A stretch of DNA of 64,000 nt from the NCBI GenBank assembly GCA_900540905.1, contig UQHR01000001.1:1-64000 (forward strand), in the 5' to 3' direction. Within the stretch, counting starts at the first letter, position 1; every line of letters starts with the position of its first letter. The DNA comes from an uncultured Collinsella sp. (GTDB taxonomy: Bacteria > Actinomycetota > Coriobacteriia > Coriobacteriales > Coriobacteriaceae). The notes under the pieces are model-generated. The model saw only the letters and a program-made list of their open reading frames with translations. It had not been told where the DNA came from and did no database searches. Shown in pieces: positions 52,042 through 60,787 of the stretch. Both the position numbers and the translations under genes were made by a program.

Positions 52042-52560
52042 ATGGAAGAACAAGCATTTAGACAGGCGGTTGAAGATCACCGGGATGTCGTGTTTCGAAT
52101 CGCGTTGACGTACCTGCGTGATCGCGCCGACGCCGACGATGTTGCTCAAGACGTCTTTCTTAAGTTGCTTAAAAGCGATGGACACTTTGAAAGTTGGGAA
52201 CATCTTCGCCGCTGGCTTATCCGGGTCACGATCAATGAATGCAAATCGCTCTTTCGAAAGCCGTGGAGGCGTGTGGAGGATATTGAGAACCTGGCCGATT
52301 CGCTTTCGGCGGCGCAGGATGAGACCAAGGCGGTCCTGTCAGACGTTATGCGACTTCCGGAGCGATTCCGTGTTCCCATCGTGCTCTATTACTATCTGGG
52401 CTTTTCGACCTCAGAGATTGCCGAGTTGTTGCATGTACCAGCCGCGACCGTTCGAACGCGTTTAGCTCGCGGTCGATCGAAGCTCAAGTTCATCCTAGAG
52501 GAGGGCGACCGTGAAATCCAATCAAATCAAGCAGGCTTTCGAGTCCATCCAAGCCGATAG
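52042..52560 (+). CDS. ECF-family RNA polymerase sigma factor
   Basis: A 172-residue sigma-70 type ECF factor: region 2 (VVFRIALTYLRDRADADDVAQDVFLKLL) and region 4 (LPERFRVPIVLYYYLGFSTSEIAELLHVPAATVRTRLARGRSKL). GGAGG lies 5 bases before ATG at 52042. Its 3' end overlaps the anti-sigma-like gene by 50 bp. It sits between rpoC and rpsL inside repeat borders. The regulon is unknown apart from its own promoter. Confidence 0.93.
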   Translation: MEEQAFRQAVEDHRDVVFRIALTYLRDRADADDVAQDVFLKLLKSDGHFESWEHLRRWLIRVTINECKSLFRKPWRRVEDIENLADSLSAAQDETKAVLSDVMRLPERFRVPIVLYYYLGFSTSEIAELLHVPAATVRTRLARGRSKLKFILEEGDREIQSNQAGFRVHPSR

Positions 52561-53587
52561 CGATCTTGCAGATCGCGTCCTAAATACCGCTGCGGGTGAG
52601 CCGCTTCATCGAAAGGGCCACGCGAAGCCTCTCTATGTTGCCGTAATCGGATGTCTTGCCGGAGTACTGGCGACCGGAGGGGTCGCCTACGCCGTTGTCA
52701 ATTCCGGCTATTTTGCCTCAGCCTGGGGAAACCACGGCAATGGGGATTCCATTACCTGGACCAACGGTGGCTCATCGGGGATTAAATACACCTACACCAG
52801 AGAGTTTGGTGACGGCATCGCGCCCCAAAGCCTAGAGGGTGCAGTCCAGAAGGTTAATCTGTCCGTCGAGGGCAACGGCTATACGCTTGATATCCATGAG
52901 ATGGCAATCGACCAAAACGGCTGCGGAGCCGTGACGTTTACGTTGTCCAATCCAAATGGAGTTAACTACTACAAGCCAGCAGCAGAGATTGGCGAACTTG
53001 TTCTCTATGGTGAAGAAGAGCAGGGCATCGGCACGCCCGATATGAAGTTCGGCGAGGAATGGCCTGACACGCGCAGCACAATTGATAAGGACACATCAAG
53101 CGATACTGTCATTAATGGCACGATGTACTTTGCCGCTATGGATCGCGAGCGAGATTTGCAACATGCTGTCACCTGGAATATCCACTGGACCGAGGGTGAA
53201 GGTGAGAGTGCGAGGCGGTTTGAGGCGTCGACACCCGAGTTCAATATTGGAGCGTACGTCGATACAAAGGAACTCCGCTCCGGTGACTCGCCTCTTGAGA
53301 TTAGCCCGTTTTCCATCCAGACGCACATCGATGATTTGGGCTATGAAGCAGTTGATAATAAGCTGACCGTCAGCTACAAGGATGGATCGGAGCAGATTAT
53401 CGAAGATGACGACGCAGGGGTGTTCAACTTATATTTTTCTTATGGGCGCAATAGCGGAGAGAACATCTGGGTGCCAACGAAGTTGATTGATGTCGATCAA
53501 GTTGTCTCGGTAACCCTTGAAATTGTGAGGTATACATCAACAGGGGAGACCGAAACGAAAGAGCCCTTTACCATCGTCTATTCGTAA
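52511..53587 (+). CDS. Membrane-bound anti-sigma-like protein
   Basis: A 358-residue protein: cytosolic N-terminus of about 40 residues, one membrane helix (LYVAVIGCLAGVLATGGVAYAVV), then a large extracytoplasmic region rich in strands and with many Asp, Glu and Asn. The layout matches single-pass anti-sigma proteins (DUF4179-like) paired with ECF factors. No ZAS zinc motif is seen. GTG start inside the sigma gene with GAGG before it. The 50-bp overlap implies coupled synthesis. Lower GC and AT-richer codons than the flanking ribosomal genes. Confidence 0.82.
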   Translation: MKSNQIKQAFESIQADSDLADRVLNTAAGEPLHRKGHAKPLYVAVIGCLAGVLATGGVAYAVVNSGYFASAWGNHGNGDSITWTNGGSSGIKYTYTREFGDGIAPQSLEGAVQKVNLSVEGNGYTLDIHEMAIDQNGCGAVTFTLSNPNGVNYYKPAAEIGELVLYGEEEQGIGTPDMKFGEEWPDTRSTIDKDTSSDTVINGTMYFAAMDRERDLQHAVTWNIHWTEGEGESARRFEASTPEFNIGAYVDTKELRSGDSPLEISPFSIQTHIDDLGYEAVDNKLTVSYKDGSEQIIEDDDAGVFNLYFSYGRNSGENIWVPTKLIDVDQVVSVTLEIVRYTSTGETETKEPFTIVYS

Positions 53588-53593
53588 GATTTG

Positions 53594-53632
53594 GGGTCGC
53601 TTCCTACTAGGGGAAGCGGCCTCTTTTGCGTT
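53594..53632 (+). terminator. Terminator of the ECF operon
   Basis: A 10-bp stem with one G-U pair and TCTTTT after it. Confidence 0.8.
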
Positions 53633-53705
53633 AAATGGAAACGCCGCCGATTTCCATGCGACAGATGAGAGCAGATCACCGCTGGAGCGCGACGTTTCCC
53701 CAGAT

Positions 53706-53738
53706 AAAACCGACCAAAATAAACCTGTCCCTATTTGG
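53706..53738. repeat. CTGTCCC-core repeat 6, right end of the ECF module
   Basis: 33 bp containing CCAAAATAAACCTGTCCC, the inverse of 51919-51951. Confidence 0.8.
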
Positions 53739-53752
53739 AAGGGAACGTTGCC

Positions 53753-53930
53753 CCGACAAGCACGTCGGATTCCCGGTCCGGGCGGCCCGCTGTTTAAGTT
53801 TGTCGCGAGTTCCGCACGCAAAGGAAAGCACTTAATGTGCTTTCCGTCTTGCGCAGGACTGTAGAGCAGCAAACTTAAACAGCGGGCCGCCCGGGCCGGG
53901 AATCCGCCCCCGCGCACAGGAGGGGATTCC
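53753..53930. repeat. Large palindromic element, copy B
   Basis: Same layout and orientation as copy A: 35-bp arms (53768-53802 with 53870-53904, one T-G pair) and an identical 67-base apex. Arm positions 11 and 17 differ from copy A on both strands together, keeping pairing. Confidence 0.92.
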
Positions 53931-53989
53931 TTTTGTGTAGGCTTTGCGGAAATATGGCTATTTTGGGATACGCCCGGCGGCGTGGTCTG

Positions 53990-54018
53990 TTGACGGCACA
54001 GCTAACGCCACGTATCCT
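53990..54018 (+). promoter_or_regulatory. str operon promoter
   Basis: TTGACG (53990-53995), a 17-bp spacer and TATCCT (54013-54018), about 95 bases before rpsL. Confidence 0.7.
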
Positions 54019-54111
54019 ATCGAACTGCGTGTTTCGTAGGGGGATGCTGACCCCTCGATTCAAGCCGTTGCACTTTACAGAAAGCTGGAATCATTCGAGA
54101 AGGAGTACGCT

Positions 54112-54489
54112 TTGCCTACTATTAACCAGCTGGTTCGCCAGGGCCGCCATTCCGTGCCCAAGAAGTCCAAGAACGCTGCTCTGCAGCACAACGCACAGAA
54201 GCGCGGCGTGTGCACCCGCGTCTTCACCACGAGCCCCAAGAAGCCGAACTCGGCTCTTCGTAAGGTTGCCCGTGTTCGCCTCGTCAACGGCATCGAAGTT
54301 ACCGCCTACATCCCGGGTGAGGGCCACAACCTGCAGGAGCACTCCATCGTGCTCGTCCGCGGCGGTCGTGTCCGTGACCTCCCTGGTGTCCGTTATCACG
54401 TCATCCGTGGCGCCTACGACGCTGCTCCGGTCCAGAACCGTATGCAGGCCCGTTCCAAGTACGGTGCTAAGCGCCCCAAGGCCAAATAA
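54112..54489 (+). CDS. rpsL: Ribosomal protein S12
   Basis: A 125-residue decoding-centre protein. TTG start with AAGGAG 6 bases before it. The loop [13 protein letters not shown] has the wild-type Lys43. The other streptomycin-linked position, Lys88 in E. coli, is Arg here ([10 protein letters not shown]). First gene of rpsL-rpsG-fusA-rpsJ. Confidence 0.97.
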   Translation: MPTINQLVRQGRHSVPKKSKNAALQHNAQKRGVCTRVFTTSPKKPNSALRKVARVRLVNGIEVTAYIPGEGHNLQEHSIVLVRGGRVRDLPGVRYHVIRGAYDAAPVQNRMQARSKYGAKRPKAK

Positions 54490-54562
54490 GCCAGATAACG
54501 TTTTGATACTTTCGCCGTGTGCCGCCTAAGCGCCGCACGGTAGACACTTAAGGAGATTTCAC

Positions 54563-55036
54563 ATGCCGCGTCGTGCAGCAGCTAATCGTCGTGAGGTTCA
54601 GCCTGACGCCGTTTACAACAACCGCCTGGTGACTCAGCTCATCAACAAGGTCCTTCTTGACGGCAAGAAGGCCACCGCTGAGCGCATCGTTTACACCGCT
54701 TTCGAGATCGTTGCCGAGAAGTCCGAGGGTGGCGACGCTCTCGCTACCTTCAAGAAGGCTATGGACAACGTCAAGCCCACGCTCGAGGTTAAGCCCAAGC
54801 GTGTCGGTGGCGCTACCTATCAGGTCCCGATGGAGGTCAACTCCCGTCGTTCCACCGCTCTGGGCATCCGCTGGATCGTCAACTTCTCCCGCGCTCGCAA
54901 GGAGAAGACCATGGCCGAGCGTCTCGCCAACGAGATCCTCGACGCTTCCAACGGCCTGGGCGCTTCCGTCAAGAAGCGTGAGGACGTCTTCAAGATGGCC
55001 GAGGCCAACCGCGCGTTCTCTCACTATCGTTGGTAA
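54563..55036 (+). CDS. rpsG: Ribosomal protein S7
   Basis: A 157-residue small-subunit head protein ([42 protein letters not shown] end). AAGGAG lies 6 bases before ATG; fusA follows after 19 bases. Confidence 0.97.
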   Translation: MPRRAAANRREVQPDAVYNNRLVTQLINKVLLDGKKATAERIVYTAFEIVAEKSEGGDALATFKKAMDNVKPTLEVKPKRVGGATYQVPMEVNSRRSTALGIRWIVNFSRARKEKTMAERLANEILDASNGLGASVKKREDVFKMAEANRAFSHYRW

Positions 55037-55055
55037 GTTAAGGTAAGGAACTAAC

Positions 55056-57155
55056 ATGGCTAAGCCTAAGTACAAGCTTTCCGATACCCGTAACATCGGC
55101 ATCATGGCTCACATCGATGCCGGTAAGACCACCACGACCGAGCGTATTCTTTACTACACCGGTAAGACCCACAAGATCGGTGAGGTCCATGAGGGCGCTG
55201 CCACCATGGACTGGATGGTTCAGGAGCAGGAGCGCGGCGTAACCATTACCTCCGCTGCTACCACCTGCTTCTGGAACAAGGACGGTAAGGACTACCGCAT
55301 CCAGATCATCGACACCCCGGGCCACGTTGACTTCACCGCCGAGGTCGAGCGCTGCCTGCGCGTCCTCGATGGCGCTGTTGCCGTCTTCGACGCTGTTGCC
55401 GGCGTTCAGCCCCAGTCTGAGACCGTTTGGCGTCAGGCTTCTACCTTCAACGTCCCCCGCATCGCCTTCATCAACAAGTATGACCGCGTGGGCGCTGACT
55501 TCTTCAACGCTATCGAGACCATGAAGGATCGTCTCGACGCTAACGCCGTGGCCGCTCAGGTCCCGATGGGCGCCGAGGACAACTTCTGGGGCGTCATCGA
55601 CCTGGTCACCATGACCGCATGGGACTTCAAGGCCGACGAGAAGGGTATGACCTACCCTGAGCCGATGGACGAGATCCCGGCTGAGTTTGCCGACATCGCT
55701 GCCACCAAGCGCGAGGAGCTCCTTGACGCTGCTGCCAGCTTTGACGACGAGCTCATGGAGAAGATCCTCATGGAGGAGGACTTCACCGTCGAGGAGCTCA
55801 AGGCTGCTCTGCGCAAGGGCGTTCTGGCCAACGAGCTCAACCTCGTCTTCGTGGGTTCCGCCTACAAGAACAAGGGCGTTCAGGAGCTGCTCGACGCTGT
55901 CGTCGACTACCTGCCCAGCCCGCTCGACGTTGAGGCCGTCACCGGTACCGATCCGGACACCGGCGAGGAGATTCAGCGTCATCCTTCCTTCGACGAGCCC
56001 TTCTCCGGCCTGGTCTTCAAGATCATGACCGACCCGTTCGTCGGTAAGCTCACCTATGTCCGCGTTTACTCCGGCCGCGCCGAGTCCGGCTCTTACGTGG
56101 TCAACGCTTCCAACGGTCAGCGCGAGCGCCTCGGCCGCATCCTCGAGATGAACGCCGCCGAGCGTATCGACCGTGACGACGCTGCCGCCGGCGACATCGT
56201 CGCTTGCGTCGGCTTCAAGAACTCCACCACCGGTGACACCCTGTGCGCCGAGGGCAAGGAGATCGTTCTCGAGAAGATCGAGTTCGCTAAGCCCGTTATT
56301 GACGTTGCCATCGAGCCCAAGACCAAGGCCGAGCAGGACAAGATGTCCCTGGCTCTGACCAAGCTCGCCGAGGAGGACCCGACCTTCCAGGTGTCCACCA
56401 ACCACGAGACCGGCCAGACCATCATCGCCGGCATGGGCGAGCTGCACCTCGAGATCATCGTCGACCGTCTGCTCCGCGAGTTCAAGGTTGACGCTAACGT
56501 TGGTAAGCCCCAGGTTGCCTACCGCGAGACCGCTGGTCACGACGTCGAGAAGGCTGAGGGCAAGTTCGTCCGTCAGTCCGGCGGTCGCGGTCAGTACGGT
56601 CACGCCGTCATCAAGCTCGAGAAGATGGAGGAGGGCTTCGGCTACGAGTTCGTCAACGCTATCGTCGGCGGCGTCGTGCCTAAGGAGTACATCCCGTCCA
56701 TCGACAAGGGCATCCAGGAGGCCCTGAACACCGGTGTTATCGCCGGCTTCCCGGTCCTCGACGTTAAGGTCACCCTGTTCGACGGTTCTTACCACGAGGT
56801 CGACTCCTCCGAGGCCGCCTTCAAGATCGCCGGTTCCATGGCTATCAAGGACGCCCTCAAGAAGTCCGATCCGCAGCTGCTCGAGCCGATCATGGCTGTC
56901 GAGGTCGAGACCCCCGAGCAGTACATGGGCGACGTTATGGGCAACCTCTCCGGTCGCCGCGGCAAGATCGAGGGCATGGAGGATCGCAAGAACAGCAAGC
57001 TCATCCGTGCCAAGGTGCCGCTGGGCGAGATGTTCGGTTACGCTACCGACCTTCGCTCCCAGACCCAGGGCCGTGCATCCTACACGATGCAGTTCGACTC
57101 TTATGAGCCCGCGCCCAAGTCCATCGTGGACGAGGTCATGAGCAAGAACGCCTAA
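55056..57155 (+). CDS. fusA: Elongation factor G
   Basis: A 699-residue translocase GTPase: [39 protein letters not shown], domain [14 protein letters not shown] and a C-terminal domain V. Standard str operon position, but tuf does not follow; it stands alone at 15144. Confidence 0.97.
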   Translation: MAKPKYKLSDTRNIGIMAHIDAGKTTTTERILYYTGKTHKIGEVHEGAATMDWMVQEQERGVTITSAATTCFWNKDGKDYRIQIIDTPGHVDFTAEVERCLRVLDGAVAVFDAVAGVQPQSETVWRQASTFNVPRIAFINKYDRVGADFFNAIETMKDRLDANAVAAQVPMGAEDNFWGVIDLVTMTAWDFKADEKGMTYPEPMDEIPAEFADIAATKREELLDAAASFDDELMEKILMEEDFTVEELKAALRKGVLANELNLVFVGSAYKNKGVQELLDAVVDYLPSPLDVEAVTGTDPDTGEEIQRHPSFDEPFSGLVFKIMTDPFVGKLTYVRVYSGRAESGSYVVNASNGQRERLGRILEMNAAERIDRDDAAAGDIVACVGFKNSTTGDTLCAEGKEIVLEKIEFAKPVIDVAIEPKTKAEQDKMSLALTKLAEEDPTFQVSTNHETGQTIIAGMGELHLEIIVDRLLREFKVDANVGKPQVAYRETAGHDVEKAEGKFVRQSGGRGQYGHAVIKLEKMEEGFGYEFVNAIVGGVVPKEYIPSIDKGIQEALNTGVIAGFPVLDVKVTLFDGSYHEVDSSEAAFKIAGSMAIKDALKKSDPQLLEPIMAVEVETPEQYMGDVMGNLSGRRGKIEGMEDRKNSKLIRAKVPLGEMFGYATDLRSQTQGRASYTMQFDSYEPAPKSIVDEVMSKNA

Positions 57156-57215
57156 GTTCGAGCTCCCTGTTACGTAATCCGCGAGAACATCTCTCGCACT
57201 CTTTGGAGGTTTAAG

Positions 57216-57524
57216 TTGGCTACCCAGAAGATCCGCATTCGCCTCAAGGGCTATGATCACGAGGTCGTCGATCAGTCCGCGAAGCTCATCGTCGAGACCG
57301 CTCAGAAGACCGGCGCTCGCGTTTCCGGTCCTGTCCCCCTGCCCACCGAGCGTAACCTGTACACGGTTATCCGCTCGCCGCACGTGAACAAGGACTCCCG
57401 TGAGCAGTTCGAGATGCGCACCCACAAGCGCCTCATCGACATCCTCGACCCCACCTCGGGCACCGTTGATTCGCTCATGCGTCTCGACCTCCCCGCTGGC
57501 GTCGACATCGACATCAAGCTCTAA
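57216..57524 (+). CDS. rpsJ: Ribosomal protein S10
   Basis: A 102-residue protein ([40 protein letters not shown]). TTG start with GGAGG 8 bases before it. A strong terminator follows, so the rest of the S10 operon is not attached. Confidence 0.97.
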   Translation: MATQKIRIRLKGYDHEVVDQSAKLIVETAQKTGARVSGPVPLPTERNLYTVIRSPHVNKDSREQFEMRTHKRLIDILDPTSGTVDSLMRLDLPAGVDIDIKL

Positions 57525-57543
57525 GCGATATCGCTCATAGCTT

Positions 57544-57584
57544 AAAGAGCCCCGCCGCCATTACGGTAGCGGGGCTCTTTTGTT
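57544..57584 (+). terminator. str operon terminator
   Basis: A perfect 12-bp stem (57544-57555 with 57569-57580) and TTTTG. It also lies downstream of birA on the other strand. Confidence 0.9.
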
Positions 57585-57638
57585 TGAATGATGGTTTGGA
57601 CTGCCGGGTAATGCTGCCGAGCCGACGGCTGCGGCGCC

Positions 57639-58415
57639 CTAATCGCTTAAGGGGCGCAGCGATGCCTCCTCAAAATGGAAGGATCTAAAGCCGTCTTCCG
57701 TTTCGATACACGCGCGACCAAAGGCATCGACGGTTTTAAAGACACCTCGTGCCAGCTCGTCTCCAGCGGGGGAGCGGGCGATAACGTGTTCCCCAATCCA
57801 ATTGAGGTGTGCGACATATTCGTCGTGGACGGGCGCGAGCGGTCCGGCGTTTTCTTCCATGGCGTTGAGCAGATCTGCCCACGTGTCCACGGCGTTTACG
57901 ACGGTGTGATAGACCTCTTTGAGTAACACATCGACGGCGGGAACGTTCTCGTTGAGATCCGAGAGACCGATTGCCGGCAGGCCGCCATCGGGCACCTCTT
58001 GGGGCGTGTAGTTTACGTTGACACCAATGCCGCAGACGGCGAAAGGTTTGCCTTCGTTATCGCGTGCGGCCTCGACCAGAATGCCGCCGAGCTTGCGTCC
58101 TCGCGCGACCAGGTCGTTGGGCCATTTAAGGCGAATCTCGTTTGCAAGACCCTGCTTTTCGAGTGCTTCGAGCACCGCTAGGCCGCTGACGGCGGCAAGA
58201 CCAGAGTACTTTGCGGGATTAACGCATGGACGCAGGACAATCGAAAGCAATAGGTTGCCGGCGGTTGAATCCCACTTGTGGCCGCGCCGGCCGCGTCCTG
58301 CCGTTTGCGCGCGGGCGGCAAGTCCTGTGCCGTGCGGCGCACCCTGTTTTCCTGCCTCGAGCAGGTCATCGTTGGTCGATCCGGTTACGTCGACAATCGT
58401 TAATTGGGCATCCAT
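57639..58415 (-). CDS. birA: Biotin-[acetyl-CoA carboxylase] ligase
   Basis: A 258-residue enzyme that attaches biotin to AccB. The motifs are VTGSTNDDLLE, ARAQTAGRGRRGHKWDS (biotinyl-AMP loop), LKWPNDLV and KLGGILVEA. It lacks the N-terminal HTH of E. coli BirA, so it is a catalytic type only. ATG at 58415 has GGAGG before it. Divergent from the fatty-acid operon, whose last visible gene encodes its substrate AccB. Confidence 0.93.
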   Translation of the reverse strand: MDAQLTIVDVTGSTNDDLLEAGKQGAPHGTGLAARAQTAGRGRRGHKWDSTAGNLLLSIVLRPCVNPAKYSGLAAVSGLAVLEALEKQGLANEIRLKWPNDLVARGRKLGGILVEAARDNEGKPFAVCGIGVNVNYTPQEVPDGGLPAIGLSDLNENVPAVDVLLKEVYHTVVNAVDTWADLLNAMEENAGPLAPVHDEYVAHLNWIGEHVIARSPAGDELARGVFKTVDAFGRACIETEDGFRSFHFEEASLRPLSD

Positions 58416-58509
58416 AGCGGCTGCTACCTCCTTATTGAATAAGTGAATGACGCAATGGTGTCGAGAGATAGACACAATGTGAAGCCTTTGTCGCATTTGG
58501 ACAATTTAA

Positions 58510-58526
58510 TGTTAACACGTCAACAA
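58510..58526 (+). promoter_or_regulatory. Putative FASII operator, copy 1
   Basis: TGTTAACACGTCAACAA, a near-palindrome repeated at 58558. It lies in the shared birA-fabH intergenic region. Confidence 0.65.
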
Positions 58527-58557
58527 AGACTGAAATGCGTTATCCTCTCTTGGTCGA

Positions 58558-58574
58558 TGTAAACACGTCAACAA
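58558..58574 (+). promoter_or_regulatory. Putative FASII operator, copy 2
   Basis: TGTAAACACGTCAACAA, one base different from copy 1 and 48 bp downstream, just before the fabH ribosome binding site. Confidence 0.65.
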
Positions 58575-58591
58575 CTCAAAGGAGGTTAGTG

Positions 58592-59551
58592 ATGGGTTTC
58601 ACGATTCTTGGAACAGGTTCGGCACTTCCTGAGCGCAGTGTTTCCAATGACGAGCTGTCTGAGTTCCTCGATACCTCGGATGAGTGGATTTTTACTCGCA
58701 CAGGTATCAAGAGCCGCCACGTCTGCACCACCGAGTCACTTGACGACCTTGCCGTGGCGGCGAGCGAGCGGGCACTCCAGGTGTCCGGAATCGACGCGAG
58801 CCAGCTGGATCTGATCGTCTGCTCGACGACGACGGGTGACCACCTTGTTCCCGCTGAGGCGTGTGCCGTTGCTGAGCGACTAGGCGCGACGTGCCCTGCC
58901 TTCGATGTCTCGGCGGCTTGTGCCGGCTTCGTATTTGCGCTCGATGTCGCCGAGGGCTATATCGCCCGCAGCCGTGCCGAGCGCGTGCTTGTTGTTGCTG
59001 CCGAGCAGATGACGCGCGCGCTCGACTGGACCGACCGTGCCACCTGCGTGCTTTTTGGCGATGGGGCAGGCGCCGCAGTGATTGAAGCTGGGGGAGACAA
59101 CCCCCTTGCCGTTGAGCTTTCGACGGCGCCCGACGTCGAGACGTTGCGCGTTCCCGGTCTGGTCGGTACCTCGCCGTTTAAGGCTTCCGCAGATAGCGCG
59201 AGCGTGCTGTCCATGAATGGCCGCCGCGTGTTCAAGTTCGGCGTCAACGCCATCTGCGACACGGTCCATAAGCTTGCGATCGATGCGGGCATTTCGGTCG
59301 AAGACATCGACCATTTTGTATTCCATCAGGCTAACGAACGAATCCTGAGTCAGGCGGTCAAGCGCCTCGGCGTGCCAGACGAGCGCGTGGTTCGAACGCT
59401 GCGCGAGACCGGCAACATCTCGAGCGCTTGTATTCCGCTTGCCCTCGACCGACTGGCAAACACCGGCGCGCTTTGCCCGGGCGACACGATCGCCTTGGTT
59501 GGATTTGGCGCCGGTCTGGATATAGGTGGCTACCTGCTTCGTTGGAAGTAG
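58592..59551 (+). CDS. fabH: 3-oxoacyl-ACP synthase III
   Basis: A 319-residue condensing enzyme starting fatty-acid synthesis from acyl-CoA and malonyl-ACP. Cys-His-Asn triad: SAACAGFVFAL, FHQANERI and ETGNISSACIP. ATG at 58592 follows AAAGGAGG; GTG immediately before is possible. Heads the operon fabH-acpP-fabK-fabD-fabG-fabF-accB. Confidence 0.95.
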   Translation: MGFTILGTGSALPERSVSNDELSEFLDTSDEWIFTRTGIKSRHVCTTESLDDLAVAASERALQVSGIDASQLDLIVCSTTTGDHLVPAEACAVAERLGATCPAFDVSAACAGFVFALDVAEGYIARSRAERVLVVAAEQMTRALDWTDRATCVLFGDGAGAAVIEAGGDNPLAVELSTAPDVETLRVPGLVGTSPFKASADSASVLSMNGRRVFKFGVNAICDTVHKLAIDAGISVEDIDHFVFHQANERILSQAVKRLGVPDERVVRTLRETGNISSACIPLALDRLANTGALCPGDTIALVGFGAGLDIGGYLLRWK

Positions 59552-59603
59552 TTGCACATAGGACATAAAAACGCCCCCTGGGCACAAACAAAGGAGAACT
59601 ACC

Positions 59604-59840
59604 ATGGCAGATCAGAAGACCTTCGAGCGCGTTTGCGACGTTATCCGCGAGACCGCTGGTCTTGACGATGTCGAGATGAAGCCCGAGTCCACGCTCGAGG
59701 AGATTGGTCTCGACAGCCTGGGCACCGTCGAGATCCTCGTCGCCGTCGAGGACGAGTTTGGCATCCAGCTCGATACCGAGGAGAACCCCAAGACGGTCGG
59801 CGAGTTCGCCGATACGGTCGAGGCGGCATTGGAGAAGTAG
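59604..59840 (+). CDS. acpP: Acyl carrier protein
   Basis: A 78-residue acidic helical protein with the phosphopantetheine serine in GLDSLGTVEI. AAGGAG precedes the ATG. fabK starts 2 bases after it. Confidence 0.95.
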   Translation: MADQKTFERVCDVIRETAGLDDVEMKPESTLEEIGLDSLGTVEILVAVEDEFGIQLDTEENPKTVGEFADTVEAALEK

Positions 59841-59842
59841 AG

Positions 59843-60787
59843 ATGCTCAAGACTCCTCTCTGCGATCTGCTCGGCATCGAAAAGCCCTTGTTCCAGGGCG
59901 GTATGGCCTGGATTGCCGATGCCTCGCTGGCGTCCGCAGTGTCCGAGGCGGGTGGCTTAGGCATCATCGCGGCCATGAATGCCGACGCCAACTGGCTGCG
60001 CGACCAGATTCACGAGCTGCGCGCCAAGACGGATAAACCTTTTGGCGTCAACGTTATGCTCATGAGCCCGTTTGTCGACGAGGTGGCACAGGTCGTGATC
60101 GATGAGCAGGTGCCTGTTGTCGTCACTGGTGCCGGCAATCCCACCAAGTACATGAAGGCTTGGAACGATGCGGGCATCAAGGTCATCCCAGTCGTGGCTT
60201 CGGTGGCGCTGGCGCGTCTCGTTGCGCGTCGTGGAGCCGCCGCTGTGGTTGCCGAGGGCACCGAATCGGGCGGTCATATTGGCGAGACTTCGACGATGGC
60301 GCTCGTTCCGCAGGTTGTCGATGCGGTCGATATTCCCGTTGTGGCGGCAGGCGGCATTGCCGATGGTCGCGGCGTGGCAGCTGCCTTTATGTTGGGCGCC
60401 GTCGGCGTCCAGGTTGGCACGCGCTTTTTGGTCGCAAACGAATGCACCGTATCCGAGCAGTACAAAGAACTGGTGCTCAAGGCGGGCGATACGTCGACGC
60501 GTGCGACCGGTCGCTCGACGGGACATCCTGTTCGTGCCCTCAAGAGCCCCTTCACCAACGCCTATGCCAAGAGCGAGGGTTCCGGCGCGAGTGCCGAGGA
60601 GCTCGGTGCTATGGGAACCGGTGCGCTGCGTAAGGCCGCCAAGGACGGCAACTACGAAGAGGGTTCGTTTTTGTGTGGACAGATTGCCGGCATGGTTAGC
60701 GAGCGCCAGAGCGCACGCGAAATCGTTGACGATCTGGTCGATGGCGCCGAGCGCGTCCTGAAGGGTGCGTCCGCATGGGTAGCGTAG
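59843..60787 (+). CDS. fabK: Enoyl-ACP reductase II, FMN-dependent
   Basis: A 314-residue flavoprotein of the nitronate monooxygenase/FabK fold (PLFQGGMAWIADASLASAVSEAGGLGII; GTESGGHIGETSTMALVPQVV; AAGGIADGRGVAAAFMLGA). It does the last step of elongation, replacing FabI, so triclosan tolerance is expected. Overlaps fabD by 13 bases. Confidence 0.94.
   Translation: MLKTPLCDLLGIEKPLFQGGMAWIADASLASAVSEAGGLGIIAAMNADANWLRDQIHELRAKTDKPFGVNVMLMSPFVDEVAQVVIDEQVPVVVTGAGNPTKYMKAWNDAGIKVIPVVASVALARLVARRGAAAVVAEGTESGGHIGETSTMALVPQVVDAVDIPVVAAGGIADGRGVAAAFMLGAVGVQVGTRFLVANECTVSEQYKELVLKAGDTSTRATGRSTGHPVRALKSPFTNAYAKSEGSGASAEELGAMGTGALRKAAKDGNYEEGSFLCGQIAGMVSERQSAREIVDDLVDGAERVLKGASAWVA

Noticed and set aside
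53753..53930. Insertion sequence remnant
   Set aside because: No transposase fragment or target duplication could be seen; it is a structured repeat instead.
55038..57425. Long minus-strand open frame over fusA
   Set aside because: Same codon-bias artefact.
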